Assembly (NCBI GenBank): GCA_029936425.1
Contig: JAPYSU010000013.1
Location: 1-64,000 of the forward strand
Length of the DNA: 64,000 nucleotides
Source: Litorimonas sp.
Lineage (GTDB): Bacteria > Pseudomonadota > Alphaproteobacteria > Caulobacterales > Maricaulaceae
Direction of reading: 5' to 3'
In this document: positions 7,861 through 16,879 of the stretch, piece by piece
How positions within the stretch are numbered: the stretch's first letter is position 1
Layout of the letters: every line of letters starts with the position of its first letter
Made by a program: the position numbers and the translations under genes
Notes under the pieces: model-generated
Seen by the model: only the letters and a program-made list of their open reading frames with translations
Told to the model about the DNA's origin: nothing
Database searches by the model: none

Positions 7861-8691
7861 ATGAAACATCTTATCTTACCCCTGCTCTGTGCCTCTCTTT
7901 TATCCGCCTGCTCAGTTACAAGCGCAGGTTTGAGCAAAAATGATGAACGCAGTTTTGCCGGAGCGCTTAATGATGTGAATGCGGGGCGGGCAATCAAGGC
8001 GCGCATGACCCGTGCCTATGATTATAACCTCAAGAACGTGGATATCGAAGTGGCCGAAGGGGTTGCGCTGCTTTCTGGAAATGTACCAGGTAAAGAAGAC
8101 CGTATCGAGGCCGCCCGCATTGCCTGGTCCGCCCCTCATGTCCAGCAGGTTGGAAATGAAATCTTGTTAGGTGAAAAACGTGGCTTCATACGGGGGGCGA
8201 AAGACGGCGTTTTGGAAAAAGCCGTGCGCACCCGCCTCTTGGCGAATGGCGCCATCAAGTCTCAAAATTTCAACGTCGAAACACATCAAGGCATTGTTTA
8301 TCTGTTAGGCGTCGCTCGCACCCCGGAGGAATTGGAACAGGCCGCTCAGACGGCGGCCCAGACGCGAGGAGCAAGAGAAGTTATCTCCTATGCAAGGCTT
8401 TCTGATGATTACGCCGGTATGGCAGCACAGCTCGGCCCCGATCCTGTGCCGCAGGGTTATCCGCCGGCGCAAACTCCTATGCAGCGGGAGTTGCCGGAAT
8501 TTCTAAAGACCGAGCCGCTGGCTCCGGAGCAGGACTCCGCCCCGATCCGGAACGCGCCTTATGATGAACCTATCCGCCTGCACCGTAACCAGGCGGACGA
8601 CTCCTCAGTGACCGAGGAGCCTTATTATATTGATCCGAATACGGGGAAACAAATTCCTGTTTCCAACATTATTCGAAAACATAAGAATTAG
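7861..8691 (+). CDS. BON-domain lipoprotein (DolP/YraP-like)
   Basis: The 276-residue product has a lipoprotein signal with lipobox LLSAC (C17), followed by two BON domains (about 38-105 and 115-180) with the typical VxLxGxV segments (GVALLSGNVPG, GIVYLLGVAR). A Pro-rich, probably disordered tail follows. BON lipoproteins such as DolP bind phospholipid at the outer membrane and help maintain envelope integrity. In E. coli, dolP lies in the same yraL-yraM-yraN neighbourhood, and here it lies about 2 kb from that cluster. The long C-terminal tail is not standard. Confidence 0.8.
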   Translation: MKHLILPLLCASLLSACSVTSAGLSKNDERSFAGALNDVNAGRAIKARMTRAYDYNLKNVDIEVAEGVALLSGNVPGKEDRIEAARIAWSAPHVQQVGNEILLGEKRGFIRGAKDGVLEKAVRTRLLANGAIKSQNFNVETHQGIVYLLGVARTPEELEQAAQTAAQTRGAREVISYARLSDDYAGMAAQLGPDPVPQGYPPAQTPMQRELPEFLKTEPLAPEQDSAPIRNAPYDEPIRLHRNQADDSSVTEEPYYIDPNTGKQIPVSNIIRKHKN

Positions 8692-8693
8692 TC

Positions 8694-10796
8694 CTAAAAG
8701 CTCGTCCCGATTGAGAAACGAACATTTCGTCCCGGAAGCGGCACGACGTCTTTCAGGAAAGATGTATGCTGTCTGGCATCAACATCAAATGCATTATGCA
8801 ATGAAACGCTGATACGGACAGGTTGAGCTTCAACAGGCGCGCGCCAGGTCGCGAAGAAATTCGTCAAAGCATAATCTTCGGTCGGTAGCTCGAATGGGCC
8901 AACATCGTTTTGCTCTGCTGCATAGTCCAGCTCCGCCCGGAATTTCAGACGATCGAACTCAGCTTCTATGCCGCCCAAGACGGATAGCGGCGGTATACGC
9001 GGCAGGTTTCCACTATCGGTTTCCGCCCGGACATATTCCACTAATCCGTCCACTTTGACATCAAAGTTCCCGACCCGCGTAATTGGCGCGCCGCCTTGAA
9101 TTTCAAACCCTTTGAATGTGGCGTCCTCGCCTGTGAACTGGAAGACATCCAGACCGTCTTCGACATCGCCCGTGGCCGCCTCAAAGATATAGTCTTTATA
9201 ATCGGTATAAAAAGCGTTCAGGGTCAGAAAACGTCCATCCTGACGGTAGCGAATGGCGGCCTCTACGCCCCGGGCCGTTTCAATATCCAGGGTGGGGTCG
9301 CCAAGTTCAAACTGTTCCGTCGCCAAATGTGGCCCATTGGAAAACAGCTCTTCGGTTGTCGGCGCGCGCTCCGTCCGGAACACCGTGCCTCCAAAACGCA
9401 CCGTATCCGAAAGATGGTAATCCCCCCCTGCGGAGACGCTGATTCCTTCGAAATTCAGATTTTCGCCTGTGACGGAGTTTTCCTGATCCGTGGTCTCGTA
9501 TCGGACAGCCCCTTCCAAATGAAGGTCTCCAAATTCCTTTTCCTGGAATGTGTAGAGGCCCAGCTCCTGCGTGCTCGTGGGCGGAACGAAAGCTTCATCG
9601 CCAATCGCGGCGAAATCACGGTCTCTGTATTGAACGCCGTAAGCCGCGCTCCATCCGCCGCGTTCGCGTTGTATCGCTTCGCCTCTTATCTCATAGCCTT
9701 CATTGGTGAAAACCGTCCCGGGTTCACCGGGGGCTTCAAATTCGGTATGTTTATAGTCGGCATAGCCGCCAAAGACCTGCAAGGTTTCGATAAAGCCGTC
9801 CAGATCCAGTCGTCCGTTCATATCGATCCGGGTTTGATCCAGACTGATCGTGACCTGCTCTTCGCCCTCTTCGCCATGTTCATGGCCTTCTTCTTCGTCG
9901 TCATGACCTTCTTCGCCATGACCATGGCCCCCGGGAATGCCGTAATCGGATTGGAAATTATGGACAGAAAAACCTAGGAAGCCGCGATTGCCGACATAGG
10001 ACAGACCGCCCGTGACAGAATGTGATTTGGTCGCAGAGTTCTCGAGCGTACCGAAAGCTTCGGCTTCTTCCTCATGCTCATGCTCTTCTTCATGTTCTTC
10101 TTCTTCATGACCGTGTTCTTCTTCCTCGGCGGCCCGAAAAGCGGCACTTTCCGCAAAGCCCGGAATATCGTAATCATCGCTCTCTCTAAATGTGCCGTCC
10201 AGGTGGAGAACGAAATTCCCCAAGGCCTTGTCGACTGACCCGGCGACTTCACGCCCGGCATCCACACTGGAGGCGCCAATGCGAAAAGCTCCGTCGAGGC
10301 CGTCTTCCGGCAGGGCGTTCGGAATACGGCCATCAATCACATTCACAACTCCGCCGGAACCGGACGACCCATAACGGAGAAGCGCCGCCCCGCGCAGAAC
10401 TTCAATCCGTTCCGCCTGCGCCGGTTCGGCCGAGACGGCATGATCCGGAGACGCCGCAGAGGCATCAATAGAGCCAACGCCATTTGTCAGGATACGTACA
10501 CGGTCGCCACCTTGTCCGCGCAAGATAGGACGGGACGCCCCTGCGCCAAAGAAACTCGACGTCACGCCGGGTTCGGATTTAAGGGTTTCGCCGATCGTCG
10601 CTGCAAGACGATCCGCAAGCTCGTCTCCGCTCAGAACCGAAACACCTGTAATGGCTTCATCTACGGAGCGGTTAAGTGGAGATCCCGTGACAATGATTTC
10701 GTCAATTTCAGAATCGAGATTTTGCGCCATGGCCGGCGCGGTAATTATAAGGGTGGCAGAAAGCGCCGAAAAACTAAGCAAAGAAGACCGCAACAT
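8694..10796 (-). CDS. TonB-dependent outer-membrane receptor, probable metal (zinc-type) uptake
   Basis: The 700-residue product starts at the ATG with ribosome-binding site AAAGGTG 6 nt upstream, and has a signal peptide ending APAMA/Q. A TonB-box-like segment DEIIVTGSP (32-40) is followed by a plug domain (PILRGQGGDRVRILTNGV, GAALLRYGSSGSGGVVNVID) and a beta-barrel ending in GTSF. Two loops are very rich in His and Glu (about 224-245 and 290-314), the arrangement known from ZnuD-type zinc receptors, where such loops capture metal. Zinc or copper is therefore likely, but the ion is an inference. It lies 66 bp after a small exported His/Cys protein in the same orientation. Confidence 0.85.
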   Translation of the reverse strand: MLRSSLLSFSALSATLIITAPAMAQNLDSEIDEIIVTGSPLNRSVDEAITGVSVLSGDELADRLAATIGETLKSEPGVTSSFFGAGASRPILRGQGGDRVRILTNGVGSIDASAASPDHAVSAEPAQAERIEVLRGAALLRYGSSGSGGVVNVIDGRIPNALPEDGLDGAFRIGASSVDAGREVAGSVDKALGNFVLHLDGTFRESDDYDIPGFAESAAFRAAEEEEHGHEEEEHEEEHEHEEEAEAFGTLENSATKSHSVTGGLSYVGNRGFLGFSVHNFQSDYGIPGGHGHGEEGHDDEEEGHEHGEEGEEQVTISLDQTRIDMNGRLDLDGFIETLQVFGGYADYKHTEFEAPGEPGTVFTNEGYEIRGEAIQRERGGWSAAYGVQYRDRDFAAIGDEAFVPPTSTQELGLYTFQEKEFGDLHLEGAVRYETTDQENSVTGENLNFEGISVSAGGDYHLSDTVRFGGTVFRTERAPTTEELFSNGPHLATEQFELGDPTLDIETARGVEAAIRYRQDGRFLTLNAFYTDYKDYIFEAATGDVEDGLDVFQFTGEDATFKGFEIQGGAPITRVGNFDVKVDGLVEYVRAETDSGNLPRIPPLSVLGGIEAEFDRLKFRAELDYAAEQNDVGPFELPTEDYALTNFFATWRAPVEAQPVRISVSLHNAFDVDARQHTSFLKDVVPLPGRNVRFSIGTSF

Positions 10797-10862
10797 GGGT
10801 ACACCTTTCATACAATAAACAAGAATAAGCCCATGCGAGAACACGGACAGAAATTAAGAGGT

Positions 10863-11165
10863 TTATTGTGCGAAAGGGGGCGCTCGGGGGGGCGGAGCGC
10901 GGCTCTGCGCTGAGGGAAGCCTGACCGAACGCAAGGTTTCGATGAACGTCTCTTTGAAGGGGACGCCCAAATAGTCAGGTAGAGCTGGCGCCGGGATAGG
11001 CGCAACACTCTCATGCGAGGTGAAATTTACAGCGCAAACCGCGTCATCATGCTGATGCGGGCCATCTCCATATGTCGTTGCGTGCGAAACAGAGAAAGAC
11101 TGAGCAAGCAGAAACCATCCCGCCAATAGCAGGAGGAAAAAACGATATGTCCGAGACAGCGTCAC
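10863..11165 (-). CDS. Small exported protein with HQHD...C motif, upstream of metal receptor
   Basis: This 100-residue product starts at GTG with ribosome-binding site AAGGT 5 nt upstream. Residues 1 to about 29 form a signal peptide or N-terminal anchor. The remainder has a conserved-looking metal-ligand cluster GDGPHQHDDAVCAV (H37, H39, C44), then a Pro/Arg-rich tail ending RAPPPRAPPFAQ. Small proteins of this form often precede TonB receptors of the zinc/copper type. I infer a periplasmic metal-binding accessory, but no function is established. It probably forms an operon with the receptor. Confidence 0.65.
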   Translation of the reverse strand: MTLSRTYRFFLLLLAGWFLLAQSFSVSHATTYGDGPHQHDDAVCAVNFTSHESVAPIPAPALPDYLGVPFKETFIETLRSVRLPSAQSRAPPPRAPPFAQ

Positions 11166-11201
11166 GTTACCTTATTACACATAGTGGCAACAGGGGAGCA
11201 A

Positions 11202-11231
11202 GAGAGAATGCGGGTCTGACTGCATACTCTC
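11202..11231. other. Inverted repeat between rph and the metal-receptor operon
   Basis: GAGAGAATGC (11202-11211) and GCATACTCTC (11222-11231) form 10-bp arms with one mismatch around a 10-base loop. The position suggests a weak terminator for rph or a regulatory stem ahead of the receptor operon. No clear T tract follows on the minus strand. Confidence 0.35.
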
Positions 11232-11251
11232 AGTTGCCCCTTCCTTGGTGA

Positions 11252-11968
11252 TTAGGCCCTTAAAGTCTCGGCCTGCATCTTACAAAGTTCTTCAATGCCT
11301 TTGGCGGCCAAACGGGTCAGCTCTGCCATTTCGGCGGCTGTGAAGGGGACGTCTTCGGCGCTGGCCTGGACTTCGATAATGCCGCCGGTTTCGGTCAGGA
11401 CAAAATTGGCGTCAGCCTGTGCGTTGCTATCCTCAATATATTCCAAATCGAGGCGGCATTCGCCTTCGACAATTCCGCAGGAGACAGCCGCCATTTTATC
11501 CGTGATAGGACTCTCCGAAATCAGTCCTTGCTCCACAAGCTTATCGCAAGCTTGAGACAGAGCCACCCAAGCGCCGGTAATTGACGCTGTGCGGGTGCCG
11601 CCATCGGCCTGCATTACATCGCAATCGAGAATAATCTGGCGCTCGCCGAGCTTCGTCAGATCAATCGCGGCGCGTAAGGAACGCCCGATCAAGCGCTGGA
11701 TTTCGACCGTGCGCCCGCCTTGTTTACCGCGGGCGGCCTCGCGGCTATTTCGGGAATGAGTCGCCCGGGGCAGCATGCCATATTCCGCTGTCACCCAGCC
11801 CTTGCCCGACCCCTTCATCCAGCGCGGTACATTTTCATCAACACTGGCTGTGCAGAGGACGTGAGTTCCGCCAAACTTGGCCAAACAAGAGCCTTCTGCG
11901 TAGCGGGACACTCCGGCCTCCAGGGTAACGGGGCGTAAATCATCACGGTTTCTGTTGTTCGGGCGCAT
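11252..11968 (-). CDS. rph: Ribonuclease PH
   Basis: RNase PH is a phosphorolytic 3'-to-5' exoribonuclease that trims tRNA precursors. The 238-residue length and opening [26 protein letters not shown] sequence are standard. So are the phosphate-binding and catalytic segments [13 protein letters not shown] and [10 protein letters not shown], with RQIILDCDV before them. It is a hexameric cytoplasmic enzyme. In related genomes rph sits near hrcA; here about 5 kb of other genes separates the two, and rph is on the opposite strand. Confidence 0.95.
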   Translation of the reverse strand: MRPNNRNRDDLRPVTLEAGVSRYAEGSCLAKFGGTHVLCTASVDENVPRWMKGSGKGWVTAEYGMLPRATHSRNSREAARGKQGGRTVEIQRLIGRSLRAAIDLTKLGERQIILDCDVMQADGGTRTASITGAWVALSQACDKLVEQGLISESPITDKMAAVSCGIVEGECRLDLEYIEDSNAQADANFVLTETGGIIEVQASAEDVPFTAAEMAELTRLAAKGIEELCKMQAETLRA

Positions 11969-12058
11969 GTTATAACCTTTCCTGACTGAGCCTTTGCGTT
12001 AGACATCTTGGCCCGCAAAGACCAGACCGAATTACGGCTAAACTCAACTAAAAAAGGT

Positions 12059-12646
12059 CTATGAAGCCGGCACGCGGCGCCACATAACCGAGTAGGGCAG
12101 CTCTTTTCCGGCGTCTTCCGCGACTTGGGTTTCGTAAATATAAAACCCGTTTTCCGGCGCTTTAAACCGGCTGATACCGCGTTTTGGACCTGCAACTTCC
12201 CGACTGGAAATCAGCACAGGCTCGCAATTTAACGCTTCTAACAGAAAGAAGCCTTTACATGACTTGATATTCAGAACCGCTGAATATCCTGCGGGAATAT
12301 TATAATCCACCTGAAGCATTTGACCCGCGCGGAAATACCCTCGCTGGACATGAAATAAATCAAAGAACGGGGAAAAAACCGTGCGATTTTTTTCGTAATC
12401 GATCTTAGGTAATGTTTTGTCCTGAGTAGACACCGCCAGGACAGAACGATTGGACAGCATGGACGGCAGATAAAACAGGGAACTGTAACTTAGGCAGAGG
12501 CCGACAAACAAAGCCACTACGGTGGCCAGTAAGCGGCGATCACTCATGCTACGCCGCTTAGGCTCAATATAACCCTGCCTGAAGCGGGCGACTTCATCTT
12601 CGCTCCGCTTTATGACCTGGTTGATTTGAACGGTACGAAACGACAT
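12059..12646 (-). CDS. Uncharacterised single-pass inner-membrane protein
   Basis: This 195-residue protein has a charged cytoplasmic N-terminus (about 1-36, rich in R, K and E). One membrane segment follows (about 39-59, LLATVVALFVGLCLSYSSLF), then a periplasmic domain of about 130 residues with two Cys (CKGFF, NCEPV) that could form a disulfide. I recognise no family. It lies between rph and a large M16 protease on the same strand, with more than 70 bp on each side. The AATCAGCTCC-type upstream sequence gives no clear Shine-Dalgarno. Confidence 0.6.
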   Translation of the reverse strand: MSFRTVQINQVIKRSEDEVARFRQGYIEPKRRSMSDRRLLATVVALFVGLCLSYSSLFYLPSMLSNRSVLAVSTQDKTLPKIDYEKNRTVFSPFFDLFHVQRGYFRAGQMLQVDYNIPAGYSAVLNIKSCKGFFLLEALNCEPVLISSREVAGPKRGISRFKAPENGFYIYETQVAEDAGKELPYSVMWRRVPAS

Positions 12647-12720
12647 GTTTTCCTAAATCAGCTCCAAAGTTCCCCTGCCCTTATCAGGAAAACCTTAGAA
12701 AACCGTGAAGGATGAGAGGT

Positions 12721-15609
12721 CTACTCTTTGGTTTCAATCGCGTTTCCGTAAATATCGAGTTCGATGACGTCGCCTTTTCCGGCCTCTTTCGCAAAGCTCT
12801 GAACTGGCTCAAGCTGCGTTTTTCGATCCCCGACAACGAGGTAAATCATATCCTCTTCCTTCAGATATTTGGCGGCAATATTTTTGAAATCCTCTACCGT
12901 CATATCGACGAGTTCGGCCTGCTCGGCCTCGACAAAGTTTCGGCTTTTGTCAAAACGACTGATTTCGTTCAACAAGCCGAGCTTGGCATTCAGGGATTCA
13001 AAGGCGCGGGTACTGTCTTTAATGACCTTATTCTTGGTCAGCTCTGCCGCCGCCGCGTCAAACTCGGGGCCGTAATCCTGGAGCATACCGCGAATGACTT
13101 TAAGAGACGGCTCCGTTGCATTTGCGCGAACGCTCGTGCCGATACGGTATGGCTGGGCCATTTCTCCGGCCCCAATTCCGGAATAGGCGCCATATGTGTA
13201 GCCTTTTTCAATCCGGAGAGTCTGAGACAAATCTCCGCTAATCCCGCCGCCGAATTTTTCATTGGTAAAGTCAATTTTATTGAAATCAGGGTGGGTCGCG
13301 GGGACCCCTAACCGTCCGATATAAAGCACGCTTTGCTTGCTTTCGGGTACATCGATAAAGAAGACCTTTCCGGCGTCATCCTGCTTGGGAATTGTGAAAG
13401 ACGGCGCTTCGAAGTCGTCCTGATTCAACTCTGTTGCCAGCGGGGCGAATGCCGTTTCTGCCTGCTCCGGTGACACGTCCCCGACAATATGGAATGTCGC
13501 GGGGACACTGAAAAGTTTGGAATGGACGGATGTCATATCCTCCAATGTCAGGGCAGAAACCGTTTCTTCGGTTCCGTCGCCAGGAAGTCCCATGGGATTG
13601 TCATCGCCATACACACGTTTTGAAAATGCCAATGAGGCGATAGAATTCGGATTGGCTTCACGGCCTTTAATGGACGTGAGAGCGGCCGACTTCACCCGTT
13701 CGAACTCATCGCTCTGAAAGCGGGGCTGTAAGAGAATTTCTTCTACCAGCTCTAAAGTGGGGGCAAGATTTCGGGCCAGGGACGTACCGTTAATAGAGAC
13801 CGTCTCGCGTCCGGCGGAGACGCCGACAAATGAACCTAAAAGCCCTAATTCCTGTTCAAGCTCTGCTGCGGATTTTGTTGCCGTACCTTCCTCCATCAAG
13901 CGGGAGAGAAGCTCAATCGAGCCTTTTTCGTCTAACGTTTCGAGCTCGTTTGATCCGGCAGCAAATGTAATATTGAAAGCCACTAATGGCGTTTCGTTAT
14001 TTTCTATTCCGAGCAAAGTCACATTATTGGCCAGCTCTGCGTCCCAGATATCGGGCATTTTCACCAAAGGCAGTTCCCCGAAAGGCGGCTCCGAGCGGTC
14101 AAATTCGGTCGGTGTTTTTTCATATTCCGCTTCTTCGCCCTGACTGACCTCTTCGCTGGCCACATCAGACTTGACCTCTTCTATCCAGACCTCCGCCAAT
14201 TCAGAGCCTTCCAATGCCAGTTCCGCTTCGCCCTTGGGGACAAAGCTGGTCATGATGGCGGGCTTATCTTTGAGGTATTTATTATAGACCGCCATAACGT
14301 CTTCGGCTGTGACGGACTTTAATAATTCGGCTTGAACCGTAGCATAGGCCGGATCACCGGCAAATTCATTGGATTGGGCCAGCTCTTGGCCTTTCCCCAA
14401 TATCGTCGCGACACTGGAATAAAGCCGGGTTTCCTGCTCCGCCTTAATCCGCTGAAGGTCTTTGGGGTCAACGCCGTTTTCTTCGAAATTATCTAGCGCA
14501 GCCTGGAGCGAGGCATAAACGGCATCAAGATCCATGGCGGCATTGGCGCGAATCCGGAAAACGAACTCCCCGGCCAGTTCCATGCTGTTATTATAGGCAC
14601 TGACAGAAGGGGCGAGTTTATCCGTCTCGACAACCTGTTTGAACAAGGCCGAGTTTTTACTTCCGGCAATAATTTCCCCGAGAACCCGAAGCGGAATTTC
14701 GTCTTCATTATAACTTTCAACTGTCGGGAAGGTCAGGCGGAGCTCGGGAAGTTTGGCAAAGCTGTCTTCGAAGTAGAGCTTCTTATCGGCTTCGAGCGTG
14801 ACCGGCATGGGCGGAAGCGCGTCCACCTCCTGCCCTTTCGGGATTTCGCCAAACCATTGGCGGACTTTACGCTTGGTCTCCTCGATATCGATATCGCCCA
14901 CAATAGAAAGTGTGGCATTATTCGGGCCGTAAACTTCCCGGTAAAAGGATTTCAAATCTTCCAGGGTCGCCGCTTGTAAATCGGGAAGGGATCCGATGAC
15001 TGTCCAGTTATAGGGATGGCCTTCCGGATAGAGCGCTCCGCGTATAACCTCCTGCGTATAACCGTAAGGCGCATTATCAACGCGCTGACGCTTTTCGTTT
15101 TTAACGACCTGTTTTTCCCGGTCGAGAGCCGCCTGTGTCACCGTGTTGAGCATATAGCCGAGCCGGTCGGAATCGATCCAGAGAATTTTATCAAAAGCAT
15201 CTTTCGGGACAACTTCATAATAAATTGTGCCGTCGCTCCAGGTTCCGCCATTTCTTAGCCCGCCCCATTCAGGAATGGCTTTACGGTTCCACCCACGCGG
15301 AACATTCTCAGAGTCATTAAAAGCCATATGTTCAAAAAAATGGGCAAAGCCTGTCCGGCCCGGCTTTTCGCGGTTGCTACCCGCATGGATGACCGTCGTT
15401 ACCGCGACAATTGGATCGGATTTATCGACATGGAGAATAACTTCCAGGCCATTTTCCAGCGTGAACTTCTCATAGTCGAGTTCAAATTCGGAAGATTGAA
15501 CTGCGGATTCGACGCTCGGCTCGGTCTGCGGAGCGGCATGAGCGATGCCTCCAAAGGCTCCGAGGATAAGCGCCGCAGCGCCGGTATATAAAGTAGTTTT
15601 AAATGACAT
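12721..15609 (-). CDS. M16 family zinc metalloprotease, exported, double-length
   Basis: The 962-residue product starts with a signal peptide (cleavage near AHA/AP). It holds two M16 repeats: an active N-terminal half with the inverted zinc motif HFFEH (H90, E93, H94) and distal Glu ligand near E172 (VVKNEKRQRVDN), and an inactive C-terminal half. The split Pro/Glu-rich spacer around 470-510 is typical of pitrilysin/insulinase-like clamshell peptidases. A periplasmic role in degrading peptides or misfolded fragments is likely; the substrate is unknown. An AGGAGAAA ribosome-binding site precedes the start. The gene is alone in its orientation upstream, with the mgtC-like gene diverging. Confidence 0.9.
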   Translation of the reverse strand: MSFKTTLYTGAAALILGAFGGIAHAAPQTEPSVESAVQSSEFELDYEKFTLENGLEVILHVDKSDPIVAVTTVIHAGSNREKPGRTGFAHFFEHMAFNDSENVPRGWNRKAIPEWGGLRNGGTWSDGTIYYEVVPKDAFDKILWIDSDRLGYMLNTVTQAALDREKQVVKNEKRQRVDNAPYGYTQEVIRGALYPEGHPYNWTVIGSLPDLQAATLEDLKSFYREVYGPNNATLSIVGDIDIEETKRKVRQWFGEIPKGQEVDALPPMPVTLEADKKLYFEDSFAKLPELRLTFPTVESYNEDEIPLRVLGEIIAGSKNSALFKQVVETDKLAPSVSAYNNSMELAGEFVFRIRANAAMDLDAVYASLQAALDNFEENGVDPKDLQRIKAEQETRLYSSVATILGKGQELAQSNEFAGDPAYATVQAELLKSVTAEDVMAVYNKYLKDKPAIMTSFVPKGEAELALEGSELAEVWIEEVKSDVASEEVSQGEEAEYEKTPTEFDRSEPPFGELPLVKMPDIWDAELANNVTLLGIENNETPLVAFNITFAAGSNELETLDEKGSIELLSRLMEEGTATKSAAELEQELGLLGSFVGVSAGRETVSINGTSLARNLAPTLELVEEILLQPRFQSDEFERVKSAALTSIKGREANPNSIASLAFSKRVYGDDNPMGLPGDGTEETVSALTLEDMTSVHSKLFSVPATFHIVGDVSPEQAETAFAPLATELNQDDFEAPSFTIPKQDDAGKVFFIDVPESKQSVLYIGRLGVPATHPDFNKIDFTNEKFGGGISGDLSQTLRIEKGYTYGAYSGIGAGEMAQPYRIGTSVRANATEPSLKVIRGMLQDYGPEFDAAAAELTKNKVIKDSTRAFESLNAKLGLLNEISRFDKSRNFVEAEQAELVDMTVEDFKNIAAKYLKEEDMIYLVVGDRKTQLEPVQSFAKEAGKGDVIELDIYGNAIETKE

Positions 15610-15724
15610 AAAATTTCTCCTTTCCGGTGTCTTAGCGGGCTAGAGCCGCGCTGTCACCTCACTCAAAAATCTGAGCTTTTGGCGTGCCCTCGGAACCTGT
15701 CATGCCGCCTGTCGTTAAGTTCCT

Positions 15725-16234
15725 ATGACGGAAATGCTTTCATCGGAATATTTTGACTCGCTTTCTCTTTGGGAAATGGTCGCTCGATTAAGCCTGGCGT
15801 GTCTCTTGGGCTTTGCCGTCGGATTTGACCGGGAACTGAAATCCCGGGCGGCCGGACTCCGCACCCATATGCTGACCTCTCTGGCCGCCGCAATCTTCAT
15901 GATTATTGCCCTGGAGTTGATTGCCGCTATCGGATCAGACGATGACCGCACCCAGTTGGACCCCTTGCGGGTCATTGAGGCCGTGACCGCCGGCGTGGCG
16001 TTTCTCGCCGCCGGGACAATCATTCAGGCCAAAGGGTCGGTCAAAGGGTTGACGACCGGCGCGAGTATGTGGCTATCCGGCGCGGTCGGGCTGGCCTGCG
16101 GGTCGGGCTTTTACGTTTTAGCGCTTCTCGGCACGGGCTTGTCCTTAATCGTCTTGATTCCCATTCGCTATTTCGAGCGACACCTGCCGAAAAAAGACAA
16201 ATCCGATATTTTAAGTCAGTCTGAAAATGAGTGA
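15725..16234 (+). CDS. MgtC/SapB family membrane protein
   Basis: This 169-residue protein has the hallmark LACLLGFAVGFDRELKSRAAGLRTHML block and four to five hydrophobic segments, ending with a charged tail. MgtC/SapB proteins are inner-membrane modulators, some of which inhibit the F1Fo ATP synthase under magnesium limitation; many short family members have no known role. Length is short, with no cytoplasmic C-terminal domain as in Salmonella MgtC. The gene overlaps the next one by 8 bp, implying translational coupling. Confidence 0.85.
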   Translation: MTEMLSSEYFDSLSLWEMVARLSLACLLGFAVGFDRELKSRAAGLRTHMLTSLAAAIFMIIALELIAAIGSDDDRTQLDPLRVIEAVTAGVAFLAAGTIIQAKGSVKGLTTGASMWLSGAVGLACGSGFYVLALLGTGLSLIVLIPIRYFERHLPKKDKSDILSQSENE

Positions 16235-16829
16235 TCGGGACGTCACCTATGAATTTCGCATTTGGGATAAGAACATTCAAATTTCGCCGGACGATTTAAC
16301 GGCGCTTTTTGGCTCTCCCCGCCGAGAGGCCCGGACAGATTTATACTGGCCCCCAAAAGAGCCTTACCTTCCGAAATTCAGGTCCCATGACCGCCTTGAG
16401 CTGAAAGAGAGGATCGCAAAGAAAGGCGGGCTGGATATTTGGAAGCGTTCTGTCAGCGCAGAATTCCCTATACCAGAGCGAGACCTAAAGGCATTTTGCG
16501 TCTGCTCGCCCGAGCTCCCTCTCGCCGCGAATGACTTTGCAAGCTTTGAAGCGGCCATGAATTATCTGATGAATAAAGTTCCTCTGCTGCCGGTCACGAA
16601 ACAAAGAGCGCTTTATCAGGCGACTGAAACCGGAGAGGAAAAGGCAGAAATTGAAGTGTCCGAAATTCTGGTTTTAGGGAAATCTCACACAACACTCGCT
16701 ATTGAATGCTCTTCAAAAGATGCGGCTCTTGATTTGGTGTCTCAATTGAATCTCTTTGAATTTGACAATATGTCCTATCTTGACTGGTTCGCAGAGAGAA
16801 AAGGATTCACTTTCGATAAAAGTGTTTAA
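16227..16829 (+). CDS. CYTH-like domain protein (tentative)
   Basis: The 200-residue soluble product shows features of the CYTH/triphosphate tunnel fold. The first strand reads YEFRIW near the N-terminus. A DLYWPP segment is followed by KFR and LELKER strands, and a late AEIEVSEILVLGK...LAIECSS region precedes a C-terminal helix (DLVSQLNLFEFDNMSYLDWF). CYTH enzymes act on triphosphates (adenylate cyclase class IV, thiamine triphosphatase), but the canonical ExExK motif is not intact (EFR), so catalysis is doubtful. The start overlaps the mgtC-like gene by 8 bp. Confidence 0.45.
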   Translation: MSDRDVTYEFRIWDKNIQISPDDLTALFGSPRREARTDLYWPPKEPYLPKFRSHDRLELKERIAKKGGLDIWKRSVSAEFPIPERDLKAFCVCSPELPLAANDFASFEAAMNYLMNKVPLLPVTKQRALYQATETGEEKAEIEVSEILVLGKSHTTLAIECSSKDAALDLVSQLNLFEFDNMSYLDWFAERKGFTFDKSV

Positions 16830-16879
16830 CTCTGCTGCCTCTTGCAAGGCTTACGGAAACTGACCACATAAGAGCCGAT

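Noticed and set aside
9096..9977. 293-codon plus-strand frame inside the TonB receptor
   Set aside because: It is the antisense of the real receptor gene with no independent signals.
10863..11014. Alternative minus-strand frame of 68 codons near the small exported protein
   Set aside because: The GTG-started frame has a signal peptide, RBS and metal-type motif; this one has neither.
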